From NCBI GenBank assembly GCA_024636975.1, contig JAGXGA010000062.1, positions 87,214 through 151,213 of the forward strand: 64,000 bases of DNA. Reading direction: 5' to 3'. This DNA comes from Mariniphaga sp. (GTDB taxonomy: Bacteria; Bacteroidota; Bacteroidia; Bacteroidales; Prolixibacteraceae). The stretch's first letter is position 1. Every line of letters begins with the position of its first letter. This document shows positions 27,281 to 36,111 of this stretch, piece by piece. The position numbers and the translations under genes are program-made. Under the pieces are notes generated by a model, which saw only the letters and a list, made by a program, of their open reading frames with translations, did not search any database and was not told the DNA's origin.

Positions 27281-28948
27281 CTAGCCGAGATGGTGCGAGA
27301 GCCTTAGCGCCAGACCGGCCAACGCTCGCACGGGATTCGAGGCCGTGCTGACGGGGAGCACGGACATGTCGCAGACGTATAGTCCGGTGGTGCCGTGGAC
27401 TTTCAGGTTCTCGTCAACGACGGATCGGGAATTGAACGCCGAGTTGCGATTGGCCTTCCACGGCATCCGCAGTGTGCCGCAGGCGTGGTGGACCGTCTCC
27501 CAGCCGAACGGCCATTGGTCGCCGGGGTAACCGCCGTAGCGTCCCGTTAGCAGTTGGACGTCGTTAAACTCGTTGAAGATGCGGTCCCGCGTTTGGTTCA
27601 GCAGCGTCATGAAGTCGGCCGTGTTCTTTTGCCAGCCGGCCACGGACGGGAAGCGCGAGTTGAGCAGGTCGTCGAGATCGGCAAACCGTTTGAAACTAAT
27701 GTACGGCGTGTACCCGTCGTTGGCGTGCGAGTGGATGCCGTTCTGGTCGTCCAGGCAGTTGGCGAAGCTGAACTTGATGTCCACCCGCGTGCGGGTTGGG
27801 TCGTGGTCTGTGAGACCCGCCGACGGGTCATTGTTCCGCAAGTGCCAGTACTCGTGGTTGACGTTCATCTCGATGTTGAATGGGTACCGAACGTGGCCGT
27901 TAGCGTCGGGTTTCCCCTTGGAATAGAAGATTATCTTCGCGTGATCGTAGGGTGAGATGTCGATACTGGGGTTGCCCACGGAGGTGACGTACGCCTGGGA
28001 CTCAGCCGACACGGGGTGATCCGTCAGGCCAAAGCCCACCAGTTGCCTGATGTCGTCCGGCAACGAGTGGAACACGGAGGACCGGTTGATCAACTTCGGG
28101 CTTTCCGTTGAGCCGGCCGCGATGACCACCTTCTGCGTGTAAAAACTCCGCTGTTCCCCTGTCACCGTATTGGTCGTATTCACCTCGTACCAGTCTTGGG
28201 GTACACTGTTGACGGCTTCGACGAAGCTGTTCAACTTGACGAACAGCCCGCGGCCTTTGAGGTCGGCTTCGGGGCGGGTCAGCCCGGTCTGGTTGATGAG
28301 AAGTTCGGCTGTATTGAAAACGCCAGTGGGCTCCACGAAGAACTTGTCCGCCGGCGTGCCGTCCGCTAGCAGGTAAGGCTGGTGCAGCGCCCGGGGAGTC
28401 TCGTGGATGGCGAAATCGTTCGCGATCGGGCTGTTGTGGAAGTGGGCGACGAGCTCGCGGGCCTTGCTGCCCAACGTCAACGACTTGTTCATCCGCTCGC
28501 CGGCGAGCTTCAGGTAATTGCCCTTCAAGTCTGCTGCGATCGTGGCAGGGAAGAAGTCCAGTTCCCAGTCCTGCGGCTGCGGGATGAGACCGGACCAGAA
28601 GATGGAGCGGCCGCCGAACACGAGTTGCGGCTTGCCGCCGATTAACTGCTGGTGCGTGGCCGTCTGCAGGAAGTTGTCCACGCCGAAATGCTCCGCCACC
28701 GCACCGTTCGAAATGCGGCTGATGTTGTAGACATGGGTCGGGTAGACGAACGAGCCGACGTCCACGACGAGGATGCGTTTCCCCGGATTGCGGTCGGCCA
28801 AATCGTCCGCCACGATCCCGCCGCCGATCCCCGAGCCGATCACGATGTAATCGAAGTCGGGGTTCGGGCCGTCGTAGTCCCGAATCAGGCGCGTATGCGC
28901 TTCACTTCTCTGGGAGACCAGGTTTGCATAGTTGTCTTGAAAGGCCAT
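27281..28948 (-). CDS. GMC family FAD-dependent oxidoreductase (GC-rich, likely transferred)
   Basis: A 555-residue flavoprotein oxidase/dehydrogenase of the glucose-methanol-choline family. The FAD-binding Rossmann motif is GSGIGGG (residues 38-44), with FGGRSIFWSGLIPQP further on. The C-terminal catalytic histidine block is HHACGTLRMP, and the final SNPVRALAGLALR supplies the usual Asn. No signal peptide is seen. The substrate is not predictable (sugar, choline or sterol-like). The gene is strongly GC-rich with C/G-ending codons, unlike its surroundings, which points to transfer from a high-GC donor. It shares a duplicated promoter/operator with the SDR gene upstream. Confidence 0.88.
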   Translation of the reverse strand: MAFQDNYANLVSQRSEAHTRLIRDYDGPNPDFDYIVIGSGIGGGIVADDLADRNPGKRILVVDVGSFVYPTHVYNISRISNGAVAEHFGVDNFLQTATHQQLIGGKPQLVFGGRSIFWSGLIPQPQDWELDFFPATIAADLKGNYLKLAGERMNKSLTLGSKARELVAHFHNSPIANDFAIHETPRALHQPYLLADGTPADKFFVEPTGVFNTAELLINQTGLTRPEADLKGRGLFVKLNSFVEAVNSVPQDWYEVNTTNTVTGEQRSFYTQKVVIAAGSTESPKLINRSSVFHSLPDDIRQLVGFGLTDHPVSAESQAYVTSVGNPSIDISPYDHAKIIFYSKGKPDANGHVRYPFNIEMNVNHEYWHLRNNDPSAGLTDHDPTRTRVDIKFSFANCLDDQNGIHSHANDGYTPYISFKRFADLDDLLNSRFPSVAGWQKNTADFMTLLNQTRDRIFNEFNDVQLLTGRYGGYPGDQWPFGWETVHHACGTLRMPWKANRNSAFNSRSVVDENLKVHGTTGLYVCDMSVLPVSTASNPVRALAGLALRLSHHLG

Positions 28949-28999
28949 GTGTGTTCCCTTTGATTCTCGTTACTTCAGCCGGGGAATCCCGCCTCCGGA

Positions 29000-29108
29000 C
29001 ATTATATTATACTGCAAATCGAAGCATAATATCCAATATTCAGCATAGTATATTGCTGACTTCATAGTACATATTTGTTCCAGTTTAAACATTTATTTTA
29101 ATTTTTAA
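29000..29108 (-). promoter_or_regulatory. Promoter/operator repeat copy A (upstream of GMC oxidoreductase)
   Basis: About 108 bp closely matching 30000-30108. On the minus strand it has a 6-bp dyad TCAGCA-N8-TGCTGA (29040-29059), then TTGGAT (29036-29031), 19 bp, and TATAAT (29011-29006). The GMC start codon follows about 55 bp on. The dyad next to the -35-like box suggests control by an activator or repressor. The box is proteobacterial in style, unlike the TAnnTTTG promoters elsewhere in the window. Confidence 0.55.
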
Positions 29109-29162
29109 TGGTTATGCAACAATGCAATGCTCTGTGATAATGATTCGCTCCTGTGTTGCTCG

Positions 29163-29924
29163 TTAACGCATACCGCGATGCTGTGCACCGTCGATTGAGA
29201 CACACTCGCCTGTTATCCACCGGGCACGTGGTGAGGCCAGAAACACTGCGACATCAGCTACCTCTTCCGGTGTTCCAAGGCGACCGGCCGGGATGCTTGC
29301 TTTGACACTTTCGTAAACCTCCGGTTGGGTATCCTTCACTGCAGCCCAGAGTCCACCAGGAAACTCAATCGATCCTGGAGCAATAGCATTGGCGCGAATC
29401 CCCTGCTGAGCATGCATGACAGCCAGCTTCTTGGCATATGCTATAAGCGCTGCCTTCGCAGCGGTGTAGCCGTAATCCGGAGCTGGTGCACATTCTAACC
29501 CTGAGATGGAAGAAACAAGTATAATGGAACCACCACCTTGTTCGGCCATCCATGGAATTACCTGCTCACAAGCATGTACGGCAGCCATCAGGTCTACGTT
29601 TATGCTCGCGTTCCAGTCCTCCAGACTCGGTCCAAGAGCCAATGACGACGCATTGTGAACGAGGATATCGATACTACCGAAAGCATCTTTTGTTGCTTTT
29701 AAAAAAGAAACCAGGGCTTCCGAATCAGCGATATCACAAGTTGCTGCATAGACTTTGACCTCAGCTTTAAGTAAATCATGCTCCGTTTCTCTCAGTGTCT
29801 CCTCTCCACGTGCACATACTGCTACGTTTGCACCCTCTTCTGCCAATCCAATAGCAATAGAGCGTCCGATCCCACGGCTACCGCCGAGGATAACACAGTT
29901 ACGATTTCTCAGTTTTAAATTCAT
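29163..29924 (-). CDS. Short-chain dehydrogenase/reductase (FabG-like)
   Basis: A 253-residue NAD(P)-dependent SDR. The cofactor motif is GGSRGIGRSIA (residues 14-24), a variant of TGxxxGIG, with the NAS-type segment VHNASSLALG. The catalytic Ser is in LVSSISG and the YxxxK pair in GYTAAKAAL, and it ends with the usual SPRARWITGECVSIDGAQHRG. It lies about 215 bp upstream of the GMC gene on the same strand and has its own copy of the same promoter/operator. The two enzymes are thus probably co-regulated steps in oxidation of an alcohol or polyol (inference). Confidence 0.88.
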   Translation of the reverse strand: MNLKLRNRNCVILGGSRGIGRSIAIGLAEEGANVAVCARGEETLRETEHDLLKAEVKVYAATCDIADSEALVSFLKATKDAFGSIDILVHNASSLALGPSLEDWNASINVDLMAAVHACEQVIPWMAEQGGGSIILVSSISGLECAPAPDYGYTAAKAALIAYAKKLAVMHAQQGIRANAIAPGSIEFPGGLWAAVKDTQPEVYESVKASIPAGRLGTPEEVADVAVFLASPRARWITGECVSIDGAQHRGMR

Positions 29925-29999
29925 GTTCAGAGATAAATAATTTTTGAATGATAGTTGAAAGTTTACACCGGTGAAATAAAGCTACAAACTTCCCGGTGC

Positions 30000-30108
30000 A
30001 TCACATTATACTGCAAGTCGCAGCCTGAAATCCAATATTCAGCATTGTATATTGCTGACCTCAGAGTTCGTATTTAGTTCCACTTTAAATAGTTATTTCT
30101 ATTTTTAA
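30000..30108 (-). promoter_or_regulatory. Promoter/operator repeat copy B (upstream of SDR)
   Basis: Second copy of the 29000-29108 repeat. On the minus strand the dyad TCAGCA-N8-TGCTGA (30039-30058) is followed by TTGGAT (30035-30030), a 19-bp gap and TATAAT (30010-30005). The SDR start codon is about 80 bp downstream. Dyad, boxes and spacing are conserved while the flanks differ, as expected of functional sites. Confidence 0.55.
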
Positions 30109-30617
30109 AAATAATAGACAATTTATGACAAATTATCGGTAAAATCAATAGGATAAACAAATAGCATAAAACGCGTTATAAGCGTAAAAACTGCAATTGT
30201 AGCAAAACGACCCCGCGCCTGTGGGTTTCTAAAAAGCTGCTCATTTGAACATTCATCGGCAAGAAACTTTATTGAAACCGGGACTGCATCCGCAGTTAAA
30301 GCGCCTGGTTAAACGACCACAAATGTAACCGAGACCGCCCCTTTTACCGGCAGTGTTGAGATACCCTTCCTCCAGGCCGATAAAAAGTACAATAGTTGGA
30401 TATTGTTCAGCCGCTTACAAGCTTTGCCAAACTCGCTCGTGTCCATATTTAGCCAGGCTCAGTCTTCAGCTTACAAAGCATAATTATTTCAGAGGTGGTT
30501 ATAAAATACACCCAAACATGTCTACCGTTTCTATTTATAGTTGCTTTATACACCAGACATTCTTCTATTAAATTTGTTGAGTAAATTAGACTTCACGACA
30601 GGAGTATTTTTGCATAT
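30109..30617. other. Intergenic region of unknown content
   Basis: About 510 bp of mixed composition. A minus-strand frame at about 30125-30300 stays open for more than 50 codons without a start (…FLADECSNEQLF…). A plus-strand frame at about 30325-30480 reads VTETAPFTGSVEIPFLQ. Neither has a start, and neither matches a family I know. A TATTTTTG box at 30605-30612 lies only 6 bp before the next start codon. Confidence 0.4.
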
Positions 30618-31490
30618 ATGGATAAAATTGCATATATTGTTATAGTGTTGCCGTTTTATCATATATACATCTATCATGGAAAATCCAACCCAATTATTAT
30701 AATATTAGCTATTGTGGTGTTAGCTATTTTAGTTCTTATGCTTTGGTTTCGAACCAAGCCACAGAAAGCTGCTAATGGGATTGATCACACTGATGAGATT
30801 AGAAAAGATAAACTCACTTTAGATTTTGTTTCACCTTTTCAGTTCAATGGTATAGAGGAAAATATTAGTAAAAGGATTCATGATGCTGTAAACAAGATGG
30901 GAGCTGTTGGTGATGATGCCGAAAAGAATTACCAAGCAGCCTTAGACTCAATAAAACCCAATGCTCAGAAGATTATTGAAGCAATTAGTAAAGAACTAGA
31001 GGTGATACCAACAGATCGATACTTGGATAAATGGTCTCTTATCCAGTTACTTGCTGAACTAAGAGACCCTGCGTCATTGCCTCTTCTTGATAAGATACTT
31101 TCCAAACCTTTACCAAAGGAATTGTACAAAGATCCTCATAAACGAAGTAGTCTTCGACAGGAGACTATCAATTTGACGACAGCCGTGGAGGCTATTACCA
31201 GAATTGCTTCGAAAAAAAATAAGGATGCCCTTCAATTATTATTTAAACATGCAAAACACGAAAGCTTATCAGTTCGACGAGCGAGTATACAAGGGGTTAT
31301 CGAATACGGTGACCAAAATTCAAGAGAAAAACTCAAAGAAATTTTATCTGAAAATGATTACTATTTACTCGACATTAAAAAAACCAATATTGAGAAAGTA
31401 TCCCAAATTCGTATAAAGGATGGGGACATTCCTAAAAGATTTACTCCAAAAGTAAACGACAAGCCGAGAGTTACACCCCGCCGAGATTAA
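30618..31490 (+). CDS. Membrane-anchored HEAT-like repeat protein
   Basis: A 290-residue protein with a hydrophobic N-terminus (about residues 8-45, including IIIILAIVVLAILVLMLWF) and a long soluble helical domain. Segments such as IQLLAELRDPASLPLLDKIL, INLTTAVEAITRIASKKNKD and VRRASIQGVIEYGDQNSREK have the spacing of HEAT/Armadillo repeats. The chain ends in a basic Pro/Arg tail. The TATTTTTG box just upstream would give a very short leader. It lies 54 bp before the HExxH gene, and a shared function is likely but unknown. Confidence 0.65.
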   Translation: MDKIAYIVIVLPFYHIYIYHGKSNPIIIILAIVVLAILVLMLWFRTKPQKAANGIDHTDEIRKDKLTLDFVSPFQFNGIEENISKRIHDAVNKMGAVGDDAEKNYQAALDSIKPNAQKIIEAISKELEVIPTDRYLDKWSLIQLLAELRDPASLPLLDKILSKPLPKELYKDPHKRSSLRQETINLTTAVEAITRIASKKNKDALQLLFKHAKHESLSVRRASIQGVIEYGDQNSREKLKEILSENDYYLLDIKKTNIEKVSQIRIKDGDIPKRFTPKVNDKPRVTPRRD

Positions 31491-31544
31491 TTGAAAATCG
31501 ATCATTCATAACCTTTTATTTTTTAATTATTAAAGACAAAAACT

Positions 31545-32216
31545 ATGGCTTCATGTACTTATTCAGTTCCAGATAAAAATGCAAGCGGTGACAACTTCTA
31601 TGGCGCTTTCATATGTCAACAACAATATATAGATTATTTTTGGGAAGTTTATGGTTTCAATGGAAATAAGGGGTATTGGGATGATGGCTTTGGTTGGCAT
31701 GATGCATGTAATACGAATAAACCATTGGCTAGAACATTTAATGCTTGCTATCTATTGACCTATTCGGCAAGTGACTATCTTAATGATTCCTATGATGCTC
31801 CTCAAAACATCCTTCAATGGGGACGCCGTTATGTTCGGGAGAGTATTGACGAACTTCGTTCGTTTTGCGGTGATGGGGGTGCGGTAGCTTCTTTCAGCGG
31901 TGGAACTGCTGAGTTATACCTCTCTTTTTGGTATGATTATTCTGTTGTCGAGAGAGCTGCAATCTTAGTGCATGAAGCACGTCATGAAGCAAAGGGGCAT
32001 AATGCTACTTTTCCTTCAGGTTCAGTTTTTGGATCATCTGATGATGCGGATTCTAATTGGGATTACCAAGGTGCCTGGACTTTTGAAGCCGGCTACCTCT
32101 GGTGGTTTTATGCTGCTGGTGCAAGAACAACATCTGCTTCAAGAGAACGGGCCAGACAAGCTGGGAACGTCATAATTGACAACGCCTTTGCCACCCATCC
32201 AGGGTTTAATATTTAA
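31545..32216 (+). CDS. Putative HExxH zinc-metallopeptidase-like protein
   Basis: A 223-residue protein with the zinc-protease signature HEARH at residues 143-147, followed by EAKGH (His152). The hydrophobic residues before it (AAILVHEARHEAKGH) give the expected helix. There is no signal peptide, and the chain is rich in Tyr, Trp and Gly (DGFGWHDACNTN, YLWWFYAAGA). I cannot name the family. The pairing with a membrane HEAT-like protein, and the lack of an export signal, could mean an intracellular toxin/effector or a maturation protease. Both are speculation. Confidence 0.6.
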   Translation: MASCTYSVPDKNASGDNFYGAFICQQQYIDYFWEVYGFNGNKGYWDDGFGWHDACNTNKPLARTFNACYLLTYSASDYLNDSYDAPQNILQWGRRYVRESIDELRSFCGDGGAVASFSGGTAELYLSFWYDYSVVERAAILVHEARHEAKGHNATFPSGSVFGSSDDADSNWDYQGAWTFEAGYLWWFYAAGARTTSASRERARQAGNVIIDNAFATHPGFNI

Positions 32217-32307
32217 TAAAATATAATCCATTAGCTGAATACTCCTTGCTGTTCCATGCAAGAGGCACATATCTTTTGAGTTTGGATAATGGGACAAAGA
32301 GTACTTT

Positions 32308-34167
32308 TTAATATTCCTTCAGGTAGCAGTAAAATGTTGTTCCTTTTCCGGGCGTGCTTTCAACGTTTATGTAACCTCCATTTTTTTCAATTATACTTTT
32401 AATAAGATATAATCCTATTCCTGTCCCAGTTGCTTTATCTACTTCAAACCGCTGAAAAGGTGAAAATATTTTTTCCCCGTATTTGTTCATATCAATTCCA
32501 ATTCCGTTGTCGTTAACAGCTAATAAAGTATAATTTTTTTCCTTTTGTGTACTGATTTTAATGTGTAGAGGAACATCATCACGGCTATACTTTATGGAAT
32601 TACTAATCAGGTTTTTTATTACGCTGTACAGCAAAGGTTCAATATACCGGATTGCAGATTTTTCTTTAATATCAAGATTTATAGCGGAAGTAGGTAGTTT
32701 ATCCCTGTATTCCAGCAAGATATCATTAACCACATTTTTAAAATATACCAAGCTTGCTGATGACTTGTCAGTATCCCGTACGCGTAATATATCTGTAATG
32801 CTTTTGATTGTTTTATCAAGCTGATCTGCCATTTCTTTGAAATGTTCCAACATTTTAAGTTTTTGCTTAGGTTCCATTTTTTCCATAACCTCAAAAAAAC
32901 CATACATATTTGCCACCGGCCCTTTCAGGTCATGTGCTGCAATGTAAAGAAGATTTTCAACCAGTTCTTTATCCTTTTTCAACAAATCTTCAATTTCTCT
33001 TTGCTTGGTAATATCAGTGGCTGTTCCAAACCAGCGGAGGCTGTTAGCTATTTCATCCCAGACCGGAATTACACGAAAAAGAAACCATTTGTATCCTCCA
33101 GCTTTGTTTTTTAACGGGACAAACTCATCCCAGGGTTCTTCGTTCTTTATTGCAAAGCTGACTGTTTCTGCAAGTCGTTTCATGTGTTCAGGATGTATTA
33201 TTTTTTTCCAACCATAACCTTCTATTTCATGTGGAGATTTTCCGGTATAATCAATCCACCTTTTATTGATCCATATTATTTTCCCCACATTATCGGCCAT
33301 CCATGCCAATTGAGATATGTTGTTGGCAAGTGTCCGGAATTTTTCTTCGCTTACCTTTAACTCTTCAACTTTTTGCCTGAATATTTCTTCAGTTTTTATG
33401 CGTGCTGTGATATCGGTAAAAAGTATACCGAACTGATAGAGTTGCGGCTTTCCTATAGAGAAAGAATACACATCGAACCAACGGCCTATTGCTTCAGAAC
33501 CTTGCTGAAAACGAACCGGTTCACTTGTTAACACAACCTTTCCGTAGATATCAATCCAGTGCTGTTCCAGGTCCGGCACCAGTTCCAGGGCAGTTCTTCC
33601 AACAGGATTTTTCAGACCGGTTTGTTTTTCCCAGGATGGATTTATCTCCAGCCAGCGATAATCACTAGGTTTACCATTTTCATCAAATATCATTTCGCAA
33701 ATGCCAAAACCTTCATCAATGGATTCAAATAAAGTATGGTATTTCTCTTCAGACTTCCGAAGGGCTTCTTCTGCCTGTTTACGTTTAGAGATATCCTCCA
33801 CCACGCCAATAATAAAAATCAAATTTCCGTTTTCATCGGTTACAGCAGATACTGTAAGATCAACCCAGACAATATTGCCATTCTTCTTAAGATACCGTTT
33901 TTCTATGCTGTAGGAATTAATCTCACCACGTCTGAGCATATCAGCCTGTCTGAGATCCTCTTCCAAATCATCGGGATGGGTAATTTCCTGAAAGGTTTTT
34001 TGCAGCAGCTCTTCTTTAGAGTAGCCTGTAATTTCTGCCATTTTTTGGTTTACACTGATATAACGTCCGGGCGGGTCTACCTGGGTCATACCAACTGCTG
34101 CATTTTCAAATGTCAGTCTGAAAAGTTGTTCAGGGTCAAAACGATTTCCTTTGTGCAGTATTGCCAT
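32308..34167 (-). CDS. PAS-domain sensor histidine kinase
   Basis: A 619-residue cytosolic sensor kinase without membrane spans. Three PAS/PAC units are visible: about 14-133 (ISVNQKMAEITGYSKEELL), 137-262, and 272-398 (WINKRWIDYTGKSPHEIEG). Next comes the phosphoacceptor helix with AAHDLKGPVANMYGFF (His about 414), then the ATPase domain: N box LIKNLISNSIKYS-like, G1 VNDNGIGID, and G2 GTGIGLYLIKSI. No response regulator is adjacent, so its partner is elsewhere. PAS ligands cannot be read from sequence. Confidence 0.9.
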   Translation of the reverse strand: MAILHKGNRFDPEQLFRLTFENAAVGMTQVDPPGRYISVNQKMAEITGYSKEELLQKTFQEITHPDDLEEDLRQADMLRRGEINSYSIEKRYLKKNGNIVWVDLTVSAVTDENGNLIFIIGVVEDISKRKQAEEALRKSEEKYHTLFESIDEGFGICEMIFDENGKPSDYRWLEINPSWEKQTGLKNPVGRTALELVPDLEQHWIDIYGKVVLTSEPVRFQQGSEAIGRWFDVYSFSIGKPQLYQFGILFTDITARIKTEEIFRQKVEELKVSEEKFRTLANNISQLAWMADNVGKIIWINKRWIDYTGKSPHEIEGYGWKKIIHPEHMKRLAETVSFAIKNEEPWDEFVPLKNKAGGYKWFLFRVIPVWDEIANSLRWFGTATDITKQREIEDLLKKDKELVENLLYIAAHDLKGPVANMYGFFEVMEKMEPKQKLKMLEHFKEMADQLDKTIKSITDILRVRDTDKSSASLVYFKNVVNDILLEYRDKLPTSAINLDIKEKSAIRYIEPLLYSVIKNLISNSIKYSRDDVPLHIKISTQKEKNYTLLAVNDNGIGIDMNKYGEKIFSPFQRFEVDKATGTGIGLYLIKSIIEKNGGYINVESTPGKGTTFYCYLKEY

Positions 34168-34262
34168 ATTAATGAGGAATTTAACACATTAAAGGTACGG
34201 TTAAAAAATTAAAAACCAAATTGGTCATTTTTCACATTTGCGGCAGGTTTTACTAAGGGATG

Positions 34263-34430
34263 TTGCGACAAAATTGCGACAAGAGTATAAAAAAAGACCT
34301 GCAGTTGATTCTGCAAGTCTTTAATATTCAAAATTGGAGCTACAAGATTTACTTTACCATGAATCTTAGGGGAGAGGAAACTAAATTAAAAACCTTGTTC
34401 GCTTCGCTCTGGACATCTTATATTCCAGAG
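34263..34430. mobile_element. End scar of a tRNA-type integrative element
   Basis: In order: two direct repeats of TTGCGACAA 11 bp apart (34263-34282); a 12-bp hairpin AAAGACCTGCAG / CTGCAAGTCTTT (34293-34304, 34311-34322); and a degenerate tRNA-3'-end-like sequence GGAGCTACAAGATTTACTT from 34337. The last runs into the host repeat also found at 45484-45560. Spacing and order are the same as at the right end of the intact 16-kb element (repeats 61768-61790, hairpin 61799-61829, att 61843). I read it as the surviving right end of an older, related insertion. Confidence 0.5.
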
Positions 34431-34701
34431 AACAGAATGAATCCGCATTATGGATTTGGCTGGAATACCCAAATCTTGTATAATCGTAGAATTATATTTC
34501 ATCCAGGTGTAGCCGGAACTGAATATTTAAATTTATTGAGGATCAGGTAAGCATTATAGTTTTGATCAATCAGTCCCGTTATGAAAGTATTTTTAAACTA
34601 TGTGCGAAAATGAAAGTTTTGTTGGTGAATTTAATAGAAGTGTAACTGCTAAAAATTAATGAACGATTTTTGCAAAAATATAAATTACAAAATCTACATT
34701 C

Positions 34702-35613
34702 ATGAAAACATTAATTTTTCTTGTGGTTTTGATTTTACCCAAGTTGTTATTTTCACAACAAATAGCCGATACTGCTTATTATCCGATAATACAGAATCCA
34801 GAATATGAGTTATGGAAAGGACCTGTAGTTTTTATCGACGAAGGACACCATAACTTCCATACAAAAAATGGACGATATAAGGCTTTCTCAAACCTTTTGG
34901 AGAGAGATGGATACAATGTAAAAGAATATAGGGGTGTATTTGAAAAGAACCAGTTATCTAAAGGAAAAATTATAGTAGTCTCAAATGCATTAAATGAAAT
35001 TAATTTGGAAGATTGGTTTTTACCAAATCCATCGGCTTTCACAATATCAGAAATTGAAGTAATGAGAGAATGGGTCTTTGAAGGAGGAAGTTTATTCTTA
35101 ATTGCCGACCATATGCCAATGGCTGGTGCAGCAGCAGATCTTGCAAAAGCATTTGGATTTGAATTCACTAATGGATTTGTGTTTGATACTCTTTCAGGAG
35201 GCCCTGTATATTTTAATTTATATGAAAAAACACTTACAGAAAGTATAATCACAAAAGGGAGAAACTCATCGGAGAGTGTCAGGCAAATTGCAACATTTAC
35301 TGGTCAGGCATTCAAAATACCAGATGATGCTACTCCTATTTTGACTTTTAATAAAAGATATGTGAATATGCTTCCTGATACAGCATGGGTATTTGATGAT
35401 GAAACAACTAAATTTAATGTAGAAGGATGGTCGCAGGGTGCTTATAAAACATATGGAAAAGGAAAAATCGTAGTATTTGGAGAAGCAGCAATGTTTACAG
35501 CCCAATTAGCAGGTCCTCAAAAAAGAAAGATAGGCATGAATAATGAAGTTGCACCAGAAAATTATCAATTATTGCTAAATATAATCCATTGGTTAGATGG
35601 TAAACTTGAATAA
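34702..35613 (+). CDS. Exported DUF4350-like protein
   Basis: A 303-residue protein with a signal peptide (MKTLIFLVVLILPKLLFSQQ). The body begins VVFIDEGHHNFHTKNGRY and includes VMREWVFEGGSLFLIADHMPMAG, the strand-turn typical of DUF4350/GATase-like periplasmic domains. It ends FGEAAMFTAQLAGPQKRKIGM followed by NYQLLLNIIHWLDG. Such domains are related to class I glutamine amidotransferases but lack the catalytic cysteine, and usually act in binding or assembly. It stands alone in the accessory region; no function can be assigned. Confidence 0.7.
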   Translation: MKTLIFLVVLILPKLLFSQQIADTAYYPIIQNPEYELWKGPVVFIDEGHHNFHTKNGRYKAFSNLLERDGYNVKEYRGVFEKNQLSKGKIIVVSNALNEINLEDWFLPNPSAFTISEIEVMREWVFEGGSLFLIADHMPMAGAAADLAKAFGFEFTNGFVFDTLSGGPVYFNLYEKTLTESIITKGRNSSESVRQIATFTGQAFKIPDDATPILTFNKRYVNMLPDTAWVFDDETTKFNVEGWSQGAYKTYGKGKIVVFGEAAMFTAQLAGPQKRKIGMNNEVAPENYQLLLNIIHWLDGKLE

Positions 35614-35819
35614 AAAAAATGGCAGTTAAATCATGTGCTTCCCAATTCTACAACAAATAGGGGTTGAATGGAGTTTAAAATTCCTTATTAGTTTCATTGG
35701 AGAAGAAATGGTGAAACTCTGAATGAGTCCCAAAGGGTTAATTTCATTTTACTCCAGATGATAAAAAATTGCCAGTTCACCTTTTTTTGCAAACCTTCTT
35801 CTAGATAACAGGAAGTTCG

Positions 35820-36110
35820 GCCATCAACTCTTGGAAGAGCAAAGCACATGGGGTGAACTTTCGCGACAGGCTGGTTTTCTTTCTGAACAACATTCATCCA
35901 TACGATGATGATTACTGTAAAGGCCTAGCCGAATTGCTGCCTCACAATTTTAACGAAAATACCAGCGATTCGCAATTGTTCCGTAAAATCAAATCGGGTT
36001 TAAAGGAGGCATACAGGCAGTTATTTGAACGCTATGCCCCAGGGATTTATAAATGGATAATTTTAAAAGGTCTTACTTTGAGAAGGGAGAAAGTAGAATG
36101 TCAGCATTAT
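35820..36110 (+). pseudogene. Chimera of IS66 transposase tail and ECF sigma factor start
   Basis: The frame begins within SKAHGVNFRDRLVFFLNNIH and GLAELLPHNFNE, the C-terminal end of an IS66 transposase. Without a break it continues DSQLFRKIKSGLKEAYRQLF and ERYAPGIYKWII, which is the region-2 start of an ECF sigma-70 factor, then stops. Neither part is complete, so it is a junction of two broken genes. The IS66 portion is nearly the same as 27133-27250. An ATG at 35853 opens the frame, but expression is not expected to give a working protein. Confidence 0.65.
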
Positions 36111-36111
36111 T

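Noticed and set aside
27554..28645. Long plus-strand frames opposite the GMC gene
   Set aside because: Shadows caused by high GC; the minus-strand frame has complete GMC motifs.
34260..34550. 96-codon plus-strand open frame
   Set aside because: It runs through the direct repeats, hairpin and tRNA-like scar; no coding pattern.
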